Assembly (NCBI GenBank): GCA_902790345.1
Contig: CADARO010000001.1
Span: 1-47,290 of the forward strand
Length of the DNA: 47,290 bases
Direction of reading: 5' to 3'
From: an uncultured Eubacteriales bacterium
Lineage (GTDB): Bacteria > Bacillota > Clostridia > Christensenellales > Aristaeellaceae
The notes below the pieces were generated by a model. It searched no databases. It had not been told where the DNA came from and was given only the letters and a program-made list of their open reading frames with translations. Made by a program: the position numbers and the translations under genes. This document shows positions 28,210-36,324 of the stretch, piece by piece; positions within the stretch are counted from its first letter, which is position 1, and each line of letters starts with the position of its first letter.

Positions 28210-29682
28210 TTACGGCCGCGCCGGCTCCCAGTCGATGGAGCGCGGCGGGCAGGGCGTGAGGTCGTAGACCACGCGGTCCACCTGGGGCAGCTCCGCGAGA
28301 ATGCGCTCGGTGGCGCGCTCCAGCAGGTCGTAGGGCATGCGATAGGCGATGGACGCGGAGCCGGCCAGCGTCAGCGCGCGCAGCGCGATCACATAGCGGC
28401 AGGCGCGGGGGCCGGTGGCGGTGGTCTCGCTCAGCTGGGCGCAGTAGCGGCGCACCCGGCGGTGCAGCCCGGCCTGCTCGATCTCCTCCCGCAGGATGGC
28501 GTCCGCCTCCCGCACCACGGCCAGCTTCTCCATGGTCACCTCGCCGGTGATGCGCATGGCCAGGCCGGAGCCGGGCAGGGGCTGGCGCTGGGTGATGGCC
28601 TCCGGCAGGCCCAGGTATTCGCCCACGGCGCGCACCTCGTCCTTAAAGAGGTAGCGGGTGGGCTCGATGAGCCGGTAGCCGGAGAGCACGTTCAGGTTCT
28701 GTTCGTCGTGGGTGAAGCTGAGGGTGTCGGAATAGATGGTGCCCTTCACCAGGAACTCCACGCCGGAATAGCGGGCGGCCTCCTCCTGATAGATGGTGGA
28801 GAACTCGTTGCTGATGGCAGCCCATTTCTCCTCGGAATCCGTGAGCCCCTCCAGGCGGCGGAAGAAGCGGTCCCGGGCGTTGACGCAGTGGATGCGGATG
28901 CCCATGGCCAGGCCGAAGGACTCGCGCACCACCCGGGTGTCGCCCTTGCGCATGAGGCCGGTGTCGATATAGAGGCAGTGCATCTGCTCGCCGATGGCGC
29001 GGTGCATGAGCGCGGCGCACACGGAGGAGTCCACGCCGCCGGACAGGGCCATCAGCGCCTGGCAGTCGCCCACCTCGCTTCGGATGTCCTCCACGATGCT
29101 GTCCACGATGGTCTCGGTCTTCCACCAGTGCTCGCAGCCGCAGATGTCCGCAGCGAAATGATCCAGAATTTGCAGGCCGTCCGGGTCGTTGGGCTCCACG
29201 CCGAACTGCATGCCGTACAGCTTCTTCTCCTCGCAGGCGAAGGCGGCGGCCATGCCGTGGCCGTGGGCGATGACGGAGAAGCCCTCCGGCAGCTCCAGCA
29301 TGTCCAGCCGGGTGATATATCGGTCGGAATAGGACAGCCCGCTGAACAGCGGCGAGGTGGATACAAAGTGAAGCTGCAGCGTCTGATCCTCCAGCGCGGT
29401 GTGGCGCACCTGGCCGCCCAGCAGGCGAACCATGCAGCGCGCGCCGTGCCCGATGCCCAGCACCGGCAGGCCCATCGAGAAGACAGCCGCGTCGCACGCC
29501 GCCCCGTCGTCCTCGCAGGCGCCCGCGAGAATGAGGCCGCGGGGAGCGATCCCGGCGATTTCATCCGCGCTCAGGTCGAAGGGCCGCAGCTCGCAGTAGA
29601 TCTGGCAGCCGCGCAGGCGGCGGGCGAGATCCTGGGCCTGGGTGCCTCCGAAATCGAGGATCAGGAGCATGTCCCGTTTCAT
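28210..29682 (-). CDS. guaA-like: GMP synthase-like protein with a degenerate glutamine amidotransferase domain
   Basis: 490 residues from the ATG at 29682 (GGAGGAAT upstream). Layout is that of GuaA: class I amidotransferase (1-185), ATP-pyrophosphatase with the PP-loop SGGVDSS at 214-220, and the dimerisation domain (PGSGLAMRITGEV; ends PPRSIDWE). Yet the amidotransferase is broken: the nucleophile motif GxCxG reads GIGHG (Cys to Gly at 78) and QFHPE reads QFGVE (His to Gly at 161, Glu163 kept). The C-terminal dimerisation domain also diverges (LPGSGLA for PGPGLA). It likely cannot hydrolyse glutamine; it could use free ammonia, act on another nucleotide, or be a paralog with a new role. 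Confidence 0.88.
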   Translation of the reverse strand: MKRDMLLILDFGGTQAQDLARRLRGCQIYCELRPFDLSADEIAGIAPRGLILAGACEDDGAACDAAVFSMGLPVLGIGHGARCMVRLLGGQVRHTALEDQTLQLHFVSTSPLFSGLSYSDRYITRLDMLELPEGFSVIAHGHGMAAAFACEEKKLYGMQFGVEPNDPDGLQILDHFAADICGCEHWWKTETIVDSIVEDIRSEVGDCQALMALSGGVDSSVCAALMHRAIGEQMHCLYIDTGLMRKGDTRVVRESFGLAMGIRIHCVNARDRFFRRLEGLTDSEEKWAAISNEFSTIYQEEAARYSGVEFLVKGTIYSDTLSFTHDEQNLNVLSGYRLIEPTRYLFKDEVRAVGEYLGLPEAITQRQPLPGSGLAMRITGEVTMEKLAVVREADAILREEIEQAGLHRRVRRYCAQLSETTATGPRACRYVIALRALTLAGSASIAYRMPYDLLERATERILAELPQVDRVVYDLTPCPPRSIDWEPARP

Positions 29683-29874
29683 GGCGATTCCTCCAAAACA
29701 GTGATTCGCCGCACTCCGGCGGCAACAGCTCTGCATTTACATTATATTCGACACATATGTTTATTATAACAAGCCTGTATTAAGATTTTGTGTAGTCGGG
29801 CGGAGCGGCCGCCGGCAGCCCGAAAAATAGGCCGGAATTTTTGCCCTTGAAACCAATAATTTAAAATGGGGATA

Positions 29875-29903
29875 TTGACGAATGAAAATTAACATAGTAT
29901 AAT
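29875..29903 (+). promoter_or_regulatory. sigma-A promoter of secD-secF
   Basis: TTGACG (29875-29880), 17-nt spacer, TATAAT (29898-29903), in an AT-rich 230-bp intergenic region; about 60 nt leader. Confidence 0.85.
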
Positions 29904-29968
29904 ACAGAGTTGTATAATACTGTTGAGCATACCCGATCGTGGACCGGGCGTGCCACGCGGGGAGGATT

Positions 29969-31213
29969 ATGGGAGACATGAAGAAAAAAAGTTGGTTAAC
30001 GCTCTGCATTACGCTGCTGCTGATCGTGCTGATCGGCGCGCTGGCGATCAACGGCCTTCAGATCGGCAAGTATATCCTGAAGCCGGTCGGCAAGGCCATC
30101 AGCCTCGGTCTTGATCTGCGCGGCGGCATTTACGCGGTGTATCAGGGCGATACCACGGCCGAAGATTTTGACACCCAGATGGACGCGACTGTGACCATCA
30201 TGATCAACCGACTGACCGCCGAGGGCTATACCGAGGCGACGGTCACCCGTCAGGGCGCTGACAGAATCCGCATTGAAATTCCCGATGTGCAGGACCCCAA
30301 CGAGATCCTGACCATCGTCGGCACGCCGGCCCACCTGACCTTCGTCGATCCGAACGGCGAGATCATCCTGGAGGGCGACGACGTGAAGGAAGCCGCTCCG
30401 GCTTATGATTCCCAGAACGGCAACGCCCCCATCATCGCGTTCCAGCTGAACGCCGAGGGCGCGAAGGCCTTCGCCGAGGCCACCGCGAAGTTCGTGGGCC
30501 AGGTCATCAGCATCAAGCTGGACGAGACCACGCTGACCGCGCCGGTGGTGCAGTCCGCCATCACCGAGGGCAGCGGCATCATCAACGGCTTTGCCGACAT
30601 CCAGACCGCCGCCACCATCGCCAACCTGATCATGTCCGGCGCGCTGCCGCTGAACATCACGCTGATCGAGTCCAGCGCGGTGTCCGCCACCCTGGGCGTT
30701 GACGCGCTGAGCACCTCGCTCACCGCCGGCATCATCGGCATCATCCTCATCATGCTGTTCATGATCGTGATGTACCGCATTCCCGGCGTCGTGGCCGACC
30801 TGGCGCTGTGCATCTACATGCTCATCGTGTTCTACGCGCTGGCCCTGGTGCCCGGCGTGCAGCTCACCCTGCCCGGCATCGCCGGTATCCTGCTGGGCAT
30901 CGGCATGGCCGTTGACGGCAACGTCATCATCTTTGAGCGCTTCCGCGAGGAATTCAAGGCCGGCCGCTCCATCGACGCGGCGGCCCAGCGCGGCTATAAG
31001 AACGCGCTCTCTTCCATCATCGACTCCAACGTGACCACGATCATCGCCGCCATCGTGCTGGTTCGCTTCGGCACCGGCTCCGTGAAGGGCTTCGCCATCA
31101 CGCTGCTGATCGGCGTTATCGTGTCGATGATCTCCTCCATCCTGATCACCCGCTTCCTGCTGAACCGGGCGACCAAGCTGGGCATTGACAATAAGGCGCT
31201 TTGGACTCGATGA
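29969..31213 (+). CDS. secD: Protein translocase subunit SecD
   Basis: 414 residues from the ATG at 29969 (an ATG at 29978 is also possible; GGGGAGG lies at 29959-29965). One N-terminal helix, LGLDLRGGIYAVY (the D1 motif), a shortened periplasmic-type P1 domain (LTADPGYTEATV-type region, VTRQGADRIRIEIP), then five C-terminal helices with GIAGILLGIGMAVDGNVIIFERFREE (D5 motif). SecDF uses the proton or sodium gradient to assist protein export. Shorter than the E. coli form, as usual for clostridia. Confidence 0.96.
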   Translation: MGDMKKKSWLTLCITLLLIVLIGALAINGLQIGKYILKPVGKAISLGLDLRGGIYAVYQGDTTAEDFDTQMDATVTIMINRLTAEGYTEATVTRQGADRIRIEIPDVQDPNEILTIVGTPAHLTFVDPNGEIILEGDDVKEAAPAYDSQNGNAPIIAFQLNAEGAKAFAEATAKFVGQVISIKLDETTLTAPVVQSAITEGSGIINGFADIQTAATIANLIMSGALPLNITLIESSAVSATLGVDALSTSLTAGIIGIILIMLFMIVMYRIPGVVADLALCIYMLIVFYALALVPGVQLTLPGIAGILLGIGMAVDGNVIIFERFREEFKAGRSIDAAAQRGYKNALSSIIDSNVTTIIAAIVLVRFGTGSVKGFAITLLIGVIVSMISSILITRFLLNRATKLGIDNKALWTR

Positions 31214-31230
31214 GAAAGGGGGATATGAAA

Positions 31231-32175
31231 ATGGATAACAACTTCTTCACCAAGAATACCCGGACGTTCCTGATCATTCCCGCCGTCATCATCTGCGTCG
31301 CGATCCTGCTGTCCATCTTCGGACTGGGCCTGAACGCGGGCATCGACTTCACCGGCGGCTCCCTGCTCACCTACACCGTGGGCGAGGACTTCGACGTGTC
31401 CGTGGTTGAGAGCGCGCTGAAGAGCGCGGGCATCAACGAATATCAGATCGCCAAGACCGGCTCCGGCGCCGTGAAGACGCAGCTGGAAGTGCGCACCAAG
31501 GATCTGGGCGAGGCCTCCGAGACCATGCGCATGGCTTTTGAGGACGAGTTGGAAAAGACCTATCCGAACCTGACCTTCTTCACCATCGACACCGTGGGCG
31601 CCACCGCGGGCCGCGACCTGGTGAGCAACGCCATCAAGTCCTGCCTGATCGTGTTCGTGTGCCTGCTGATCTACATCGCCATCCGCTTCGACCTGTACAG
31701 CGGCGTCACCGCCCTGGTGGCCCTGCTGCACGACATCTGCATCATGGTGTCCTTCATGGTCTTCTTCCGCGGCGTGTATCAGGTGAACACCTCCTTCATC
31801 GCGGCGATGCTGACCATCATCGGTTACTCCATCAACAACACCATCATCATCTTCGACCGCATCCGCGAGAACAACCGCCTGTTCGCCTATAAGGAAGGCT
31901 CCCGCAAGGCCGTGGTCGAGGCTTCCGTGCGCCAGACCCTGTCCCGCACGGTGAACACCACCATCACCACCCTGATCACCCTGGTTGTGCTGTACATCCT
32001 GGGCGTGGAGTCCATCAAGGAATTCGTGTTCCCGCTGATCGTGGGCATGCTGGCCGGTGTGTACTCCTCCGTGCTGCTGAGCGGCCAGATCTGGGCCAGC
32101 TGGGTTGACAAGCAGATCTTCGCCCCCATCACCAACCTGTTCAAGAGGAACAAGGGCGCGGCGAAGAAGGCGTAA
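31231..32175 (+). CDS. secF: Protein translocase subunit SecF
   Basis: 314 residues from the ATG at 31231, chosen because AAAGGGGG lies 9 nt upstream; three in-frame ATGs occur earlier, one overlapping the secD stop. Motifs: GLNAGIDFTGGSLL (F1-type), RDLVSNAIKSCLIV, and YSINNTIIIFDRIREN (F4). Six membrane helices. Partner of SecD in the same operon; followed by a terminator. Confidence 0.96.
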   Translation: MDNNFFTKNTRTFLIIPAVIICVAILLSIFGLGLNAGIDFTGGSLLTYTVGEDFDVSVVESALKSAGINEYQIAKTGSGAVKTQLEVRTKDLGEASETMRMAFEDELEKTYPNLTFFTIDTVGATAGRDLVSNAIKSCLIVFVCLLIYIAIRFDLYSGVTALVALLHDICIMVSFMVFFRGVYQVNTSFIAAMLTIIGYSINNTIIIFDRIRENNRLFAYKEGSRKAVVEASVRQTLSRTVNTTITTLITLVVLYILGVESIKEFVFPLIVGMLAGVYSSVLLSGQIWASWVDKQIFAPITNLFKRNKGAAKKA

Positions 32176-32204
32176 TCGCATAAGCGCGTATCACGCGCGT
32201 TTCA

Positions 32205-32237
32205 AATGGAGCGGGAGCTAACCCCGCTCCATTTTTC
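32205..32237 (+). terminator. Rho-independent terminator of secD-secF
   Basis: An 11-bp stem AATGGAGCGGG/CCCGCTCCATT with a 7-nt loop followed by TTTTCC. Confidence 0.88.
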
Positions 32238-32241
32238 CATT

Positions 32242-32262
32242 GAGCGAGGGATGCCTTTACCG
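32242..32262 (+). repeat. 21-bp leader repeat, copy 1
   Basis: The 21-mer starting GAGCGAGGGATGCC at 32242 recurs without mismatch at 32751-32771. Each copy lies upstream of one of two AT-rich genes; the stretches just before the start codons (GGATTTGTGGAGGAAT and AGGTTTGTGCGGAAT) are also alike. Confidence 0.85.
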
Positions 32263-32289
32263 GCAAACCGGGATTTGTGGAGGAATACC

Positions 32290-32751
32290 ATGGATAAACA
32301 AGCTCTGATCGCTCTGTTTGAAAAATATATTCGGAAGCTGAGGATTACCCCTGAATGGGATGTAAAGCTTGAATTGGTTGAAGATCCCACATGGCCCAAA
32401 ACGGGCGATTTCAAAATTGATTGTGATGACAGAAAAGCCATATTACTGTTGAATGTAATCAATCCGAAGCAGGAGAACCTTGAAGAGGTCATCATTCATG
32501 AGCTTATGCATATTAAGATGTACCCGTTGGATCAGGTGACTGAATCGCTGATTACAAATTGTTTTGAGGAAGGAACCGCGGCGAGTCAATTTGCCTATCA
32601 GCAGTTTTTTACGGCTCTTGAACAGACGGTTGAAGAATTGGCCAAGTGCTTTTTGCTGGAATATGGCGAGAACAGAGAGTTCTCCTACGGAAGATGCAAT
32701 AATGGGAAATCCTTCAACGATTTGTATGAAGGATTAAACAGCATTGATTAG
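32290..32751 (+). CDS. Putative small zinc metallopeptidase (HELMH motif)
   Basis: 153 residues. The helix IIHELMHIKMYPLDQ contains an HExxH zincin motif (HELMH), with a later FEEGTAAS that could give the third ligand. N-terminal part is a small alpha/beta region (WDVKLELVEDPTW). No signal peptide, so cytoplasmic. Base composition is clearly more AT-rich than the neighbours. GGAGGA precedes the ATG. Similar stand-alone zincin-like proteins occur in mobile islands; the substrate is unknown. Sits between secF and recJ, where the gene order is otherwise conserved in clostridia. Confidence 0.65.
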   Translation: MDKQALIALFEKYIRKLRITPEWDVKLELVEDPTWPKTGDFKIDCDDRKAILLLNVINPKQENLEEVIIHELMHIKMYPLDQVTESLITNCFEEGTAASQFAYQQFFTALEQTVEELAKCFLLEYGENREFSYGRCNNGKSFNDLYEGLNSID

Positions 32752-32771
32752 AGCGAGGGATGCCTTTACCG
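32751..32771 (+). repeat. 21-bp leader repeat, copy 2
   Basis: Identical to 32242-32262; overlaps the last base of the preceding gene's stop codon. Confidence 0.85.
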
Positions 32772-32830
32772 CAGACTGCAATACTCGTGTTTCTTTCCAA
32801 CATTTTGAACAGAATCGAGGTTTGTGCGGA

Positions 32831-33361
32831 ATGAAAAAGATAAATAAAACTTTGCGAGCTGTTGTGGATTATAAGGACAATTACATCGTTTTATGTTTGA
32901 TTTTTTATGTCTTTGATATAATAATCACCTTGCACAATTGTGCTACAATGGTTCATTTTATTATTGACGAGATACAATACAGTTTAACCAATGAGTATCA
33001 TCTCGAGTTTGTACTGTATAGCCCGTTGCCATATATACTTGATGCCTTGCTTATCATATCTATATTCTATCATATAATTTTGCTGATTATAGCTTCAATA
33101 AAATCGAACAAATGGAAATGGTTGAGCATTTCTGCTGTATTGATGTTTATAACAGAATGTGTTGTTGAGGTGACGAGATATTTTACTTCTGGACGCCCTA
33201 TGATTACTTATTACACCTTTGAAGTCCTCGTATTGTTTATCTTCCATGCAATCAATTTTTCGCTTAAAAAGGAATGGTGGAAGAATTGGTCGACATTATA
33301 TCCCAAATATCCCTATATATCCATGGCAAAACGAATTGCTTCAAAAAAGCATTATAGATAA
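32831..33361 (+). CDS. Small AT-rich integral membrane protein, function unknown
   Basis: 176 residues with about four hydrophobic segments (about 18-35, 60-88, 98-115, 130-150) and a basic tail (AKRIASKKHYR). No family recognised. The start is the ATG at 32831 after TTTGTGCGGA (weak ribosome site). Strongly AT-rich with many ATA/TTA codons, unlike the surrounding genes, which suggests recent acquisition with the zincin gene upstream. Confidence 0.65.
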   Translation: MKKINKTLRAVVDYKDNYIVLCLIFYVFDIIITLHNCATMVHFIIDEIQYSLTNEYHLEFVLYSPLPYILDALLIISIFYHIILLIIASIKSNKWKWLSISAVLMFITECVVEVTRYFTSGRPMITYYTFEVLVLFIFHAINFSLKKEWWKNWSTLYPKYPYISMAKRIASKKHYR

Positions 33362-33376
33362 ACAGGGAGCATGAAG

Positions 33377-33886
33377 ATGGCGGAACAGTTTTTGACGCTG
33401 ATGGCGGACCTGGACGACGGCGCGCAGAAGCGCATGTCCGAGTGGTACAGTATTTTGAGAAGCGCGGGTTTCATCGGAACGCAGACGCCGGGCCTTCCGT
33501 TTCACATCAGCCTGGCGACCTTTCCGCTGGAACAGGAGCGGAAGGCCGTCGAGTTGACCGAAAGAGTTGCCGGCGCGTTTTCGCCGATACCGGTGCACAT
33601 CAGCCATATCGGGCTGTTCGCGCCGGGAAAGGTCCTGTTTGGAGGGCCCGAAAGAAACGCGAAACTGGACTCGCTCCATGAGGCCTGTGAGCTGAACCCG
33701 GATGCGCAGCGCCCGTGGACGCCCCATGTCACCCTGCTGATCGACGAACCGGCAACCGTATGCGCGGCTTTGCCCTTGCTCCTGAATTCGTTCCATCCCT
33801 TTGTGGGGCAGATCACCCGCTTGCATCTGTGCGCCTTCTGGCCGACGCGGGAGATCGCGGCCGCCGAATTGACCGGGGAAGAATGA
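33377..33886 (+). CDS. 2H phosphoesterase / 2'-5' RNA ligase family protein
   Basis: 169 residues. Two H-x-[ST] motifs, HISLATFPL and HVTLLIDEP, about 80 residues apart define the 2H (LigT-like) superfamily. Such proteins open or form 2',3'-cyclic or 2'-5' phosphodiester bonds. The second ATG (33377) fits the AGGGAG site better than the ATG at 33371. GC content is back to the host level. Its target cannot be told from sequence. Confidence 0.82.
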   Translation: MAEQFLTLMADLDDGAQKRMSEWYSILRSAGFIGTQTPGLPFHISLATFPLEQERKAVELTERVAGAFSPIPVHISHIGLFAPGKVLFGGPERNAKLDSLHEACELNPDAQRPWTPHVTLLIDEPATVCAALPLLLNSFHPFVGQITRLHLCAFWPTREIAAAELTGEE

Positions 33887-33934
33887 ATTCCAAATCAACG
33901 TTCTCTTGTTCACCGACCGATAAAGGAGTTTCTA

Positions 33935-36319
33935 ATGTACCGACTGATCCAGCGCGGCGAGGCCGCCGAGGCCTGGCCCCGCCCAAACGATATGCCGCCC
34001 CTCATCCATCAGCTGCTCATCCGGCGGGGCGTGGCTTCCGCCGAGGAGGCCCGGGCCTTCCTGCACCCGGACGAAAGCCAGCTGCACGACCCCTTCCTCT
34101 TTCCCGGCATGAAGGCCGCCGTGGAGCGCGTCAATCAGGCGAAGGAAAAGGGTGAGACGGTGTGCGTGTGGGGCGATTACGACGTGGACGGCGTCAGCGC
34201 CACCTCCATCCTCATGCTGTATTTCGGCTCCATCGGCCTTGATTGCTTTCACTACATCCCGGACCGCCACGCCGAGGGCTACGGCCTCAACGACGCGGGC
34301 GTGGGCCAGGTGGCCCAGCTGGCGAATCTGCTCATCACCGTGGACTGCGGCATCAGCTGCGCCCATGAGATCGAGACGGCCAAGTCGCTGGGGCTGGACT
34401 GCATCGTCACCGACCATCATCGGCCCGGCGACGTGCTGCCGGACTGCACCGTCATCAATCCCCTCGTGGGCGGTTATCCCTTCGACCGGCTCTGCGGCGC
34501 GGGGGTGGCCTTCAAGCTGGTGCACGCCCTGGGCGGGCTGGAGGCGGCCATGGCGTACATCGACCTGGCGGCCCTGGCCACCGTGGCGGACCTGGTGCCC
34601 CTGGCGGGGGAGAACCGGGCCATCGTGACTTTGGGCCTTCGCCGCATCAACAGCGCGCCCAGGCTGGGCATGAGCCTGCTCATCCAGCGGGCGGGGCTGC
34701 AGGACCGGCTGATCTCCGCGGGGAACATCGCCTTTCAGTTGGCCCCGCGCGTCAACGCCAGCGGCCGCCTGGGAGACGCCCGGCGGGCCCTGCGGCTGCT
34801 CACCTCCACCGACGCCGGGGAGGCGGGGCCCATCGCGGACGAGCTGGAGCAGGAAAACACCCGCCGCCGGGGCGAGGAGCAGGCCATCGTGAATGAATGC
34901 CAGCAAATGATGGAAAACTACGACCTGCTGGCTCACCGGATCATCGTGCTGTGCGGCGCGGGGTGGAACTCCGGGGTCATCGGGCTGGCGGCGTCCAGGC
35001 TGGTGCAGGAGTATCACTATCCGGTGGTGCTGCTGGCCGAGTCAGAGGGCGTGTGCGTGGGCTCCTGCCGCAGCATCCCGGCGGTGGACATCTTCGCCGC
35101 GCTGTCCAGCGTGGCCGATCTCATGACCCGCTTCGGCGGGCATCATCAGGCGGCGGGCCTGGCCATGCCCAGGGCGAACCTGCCCGCGTTCATCGCCCGG
35201 CTGGACGAGTACCTGGCCGAGCGCACCCGGCCGGACGACTACATCCCCGAGCTGGAGTACGACCTGGACTGCCCCCTGGGCGACGTCACCGAGGAGGCCG
35301 TGCGGCTGATGGAGCTTCTGCAGCCCGCGGGCTTCGGCAACCCCTCGCCGGTGTTTCTCACCCAGGCGGAGGCCGAGTCCGCCCGGGCGGTGGGGAAGGA
35401 CGGGTCGCATTTGCAGCTGCAGCTCACCCAGGAGGGCGCGCGGGTGCAGGGCATCTGCTTCGGCCAGGGCAGGCTGGCCCAGGACATCGCCGGCACCACG
35501 CGGCATCTGCTCTACGCGCCGTCGCTGAACGAGTGGCGGGGCCGGGTGAGCGTGCAGTGCGAGGTGAAGAACTTCCTCACAGAGCCGCTGCCCGCCGTTT
35601 TTGCGCGTTTTATTGACAAATATCCCCGCTATTTGCGCACATATTTAACGCAAGTCCTTTATAATATTGAGTTAAATTCCGATGCGCGCAAGGCTGAGCC
35701 TGTTTCGGACGAGACGCTGCGTGGCTGGCTGGAGGCCTCGCCCCAGGGTACGCTGATGGCGGCTGTGACCGACGAGGGCGCGAAGTCGCTGCTGGCGTTT
35801 CTGAAGGAAAACGGGCTGGAGAGCCGGGCGGACGCCCTCATCGGCCGCTGGAGCGCCGACCGCACCGCCATGAACGCCGCCCTGCTGTGCCCCGTGGGCG
35901 CACCGAAGGGCCGCTGGCGGCATATCGTGCTGTGGGACGCGCCGGCGGAGGCGTTCCCCGCGCTGCCGGAGGGGCCGGTGTTTCTGGCCGGACGGCGCGC
36001 GCCGGACAGCTGGATGATCGCCCTGCCCGGCGTGGACGCGCTGAGGCGGGTGTATGTGGCCGCGAGGCGGTTCGCCGCAACGCCCGTGCTGCGGGTGACG
36101 CTGGAGGACATCGAGCGGGACGTGGCCCGGAGCGGGGGTTTCCCCGAGGGGGCCGCGCTGCGCATGGGCCTCGCCGTGCTGAACCACATGGCCCTGATTG
36201 AAATCGATCCGGAGGAGGCGCGGCTCAGCGTGCCGCCGGGACGCAAGTGCAGCCCGGAGGAGGACGCGCTGTTCAGGCGCCTGAAAATACTGACCGACTA
36301 TGCCGCGGAAAAGGAGTGA
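33935..36319 (+). CDS. recJ: Single-strand-specific 5'-3' exonuclease RecJ
   Basis: 794 residues. DHH motifs: WGDYDVDGVSATS (about 77-88), VDCGISC, TDHHRPGD (DHH proper) and AALATVADLVPL; then DHHA1 with GWNSGVIGLAASRL and RFGGHHQAAG, an OB-fold domain, and a C-terminal extension of about 230 residues as in Firmicutes RecJ. It degrades ssDNA in recombination and mismatch/base-excision repair. First gene of a tight operon recJ-rel-dtd-MBL-hemZ-ppi (gaps of 3-12 bp or overlaps). apt, often found between recJ and rel in clostridia, is absent here. Confidence 0.96.
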   Translation: MYRLIQRGEAAEAWPRPNDMPPLIHQLLIRRGVASAEEARAFLHPDESQLHDPFLFPGMKAAVERVNQAKEKGETVCVWGDYDVDGVSATSILMLYFGSIGLDCFHYIPDRHAEGYGLNDAGVGQVAQLANLLITVDCGISCAHEIETAKSLGLDCIVTDHHRPGDVLPDCTVINPLVGGYPFDRLCGAGVAFKLVHALGGLEAAMAYIDLAALATVADLVPLAGENRAIVTLGLRRINSAPRLGMSLLIQRAGLQDRLISAGNIAFQLAPRVNASGRLGDARRALRLLTSTDAGEAGPIADELEQENTRRRGEEQAIVNECQQMMENYDLLAHRIIVLCGAGWNSGVIGLAASRLVQEYHYPVVLLAESEGVCVGSCRSIPAVDIFAALSSVADLMTRFGGHHQAAGLAMPRANLPAFIARLDEYLAERTRPDDYIPELEYDLDCPLGDVTEEAVRLMELLQPAGFGNPSPVFLTQAEAESARAVGKDGSHLQLQLTQEGARVQGICFGQGRLAQDIAGTTRHLLYAPSLNEWRGRVSVQCEVKNFLTEPLPAVFARFIDKYPRYLRTYLTQVLYNIELNSDARKAEPVSDETLRGWLEASPQGTLMAAVTDEGAKSLLAFLKENGLESRADALIGRWSADRTAMNAALLCPVGAPKGRWRHIVLWDAPAEAFPALPEGPVFLAGRRAPDSWMIALPGVDALRRVYVAARRFAATPVLRVTLEDIERDVARSGGFPEGAALRMGLAVLNHMALIEIDPEEARLSVPPGRKCSPEEDALFRRLKILTDYAAEKE

Positions 36320-36324
36320 TCTGA

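Noticed and set aside
35600-35690. AT-rich patch inside recJ as an insertion or internal promoter
   Set aside because: The reading frame is intact and the patch falls at the boundary between the OB-fold domain and the C-terminal extension; TTGACA and TATAAT-like hexamers there are not correctly spaced.
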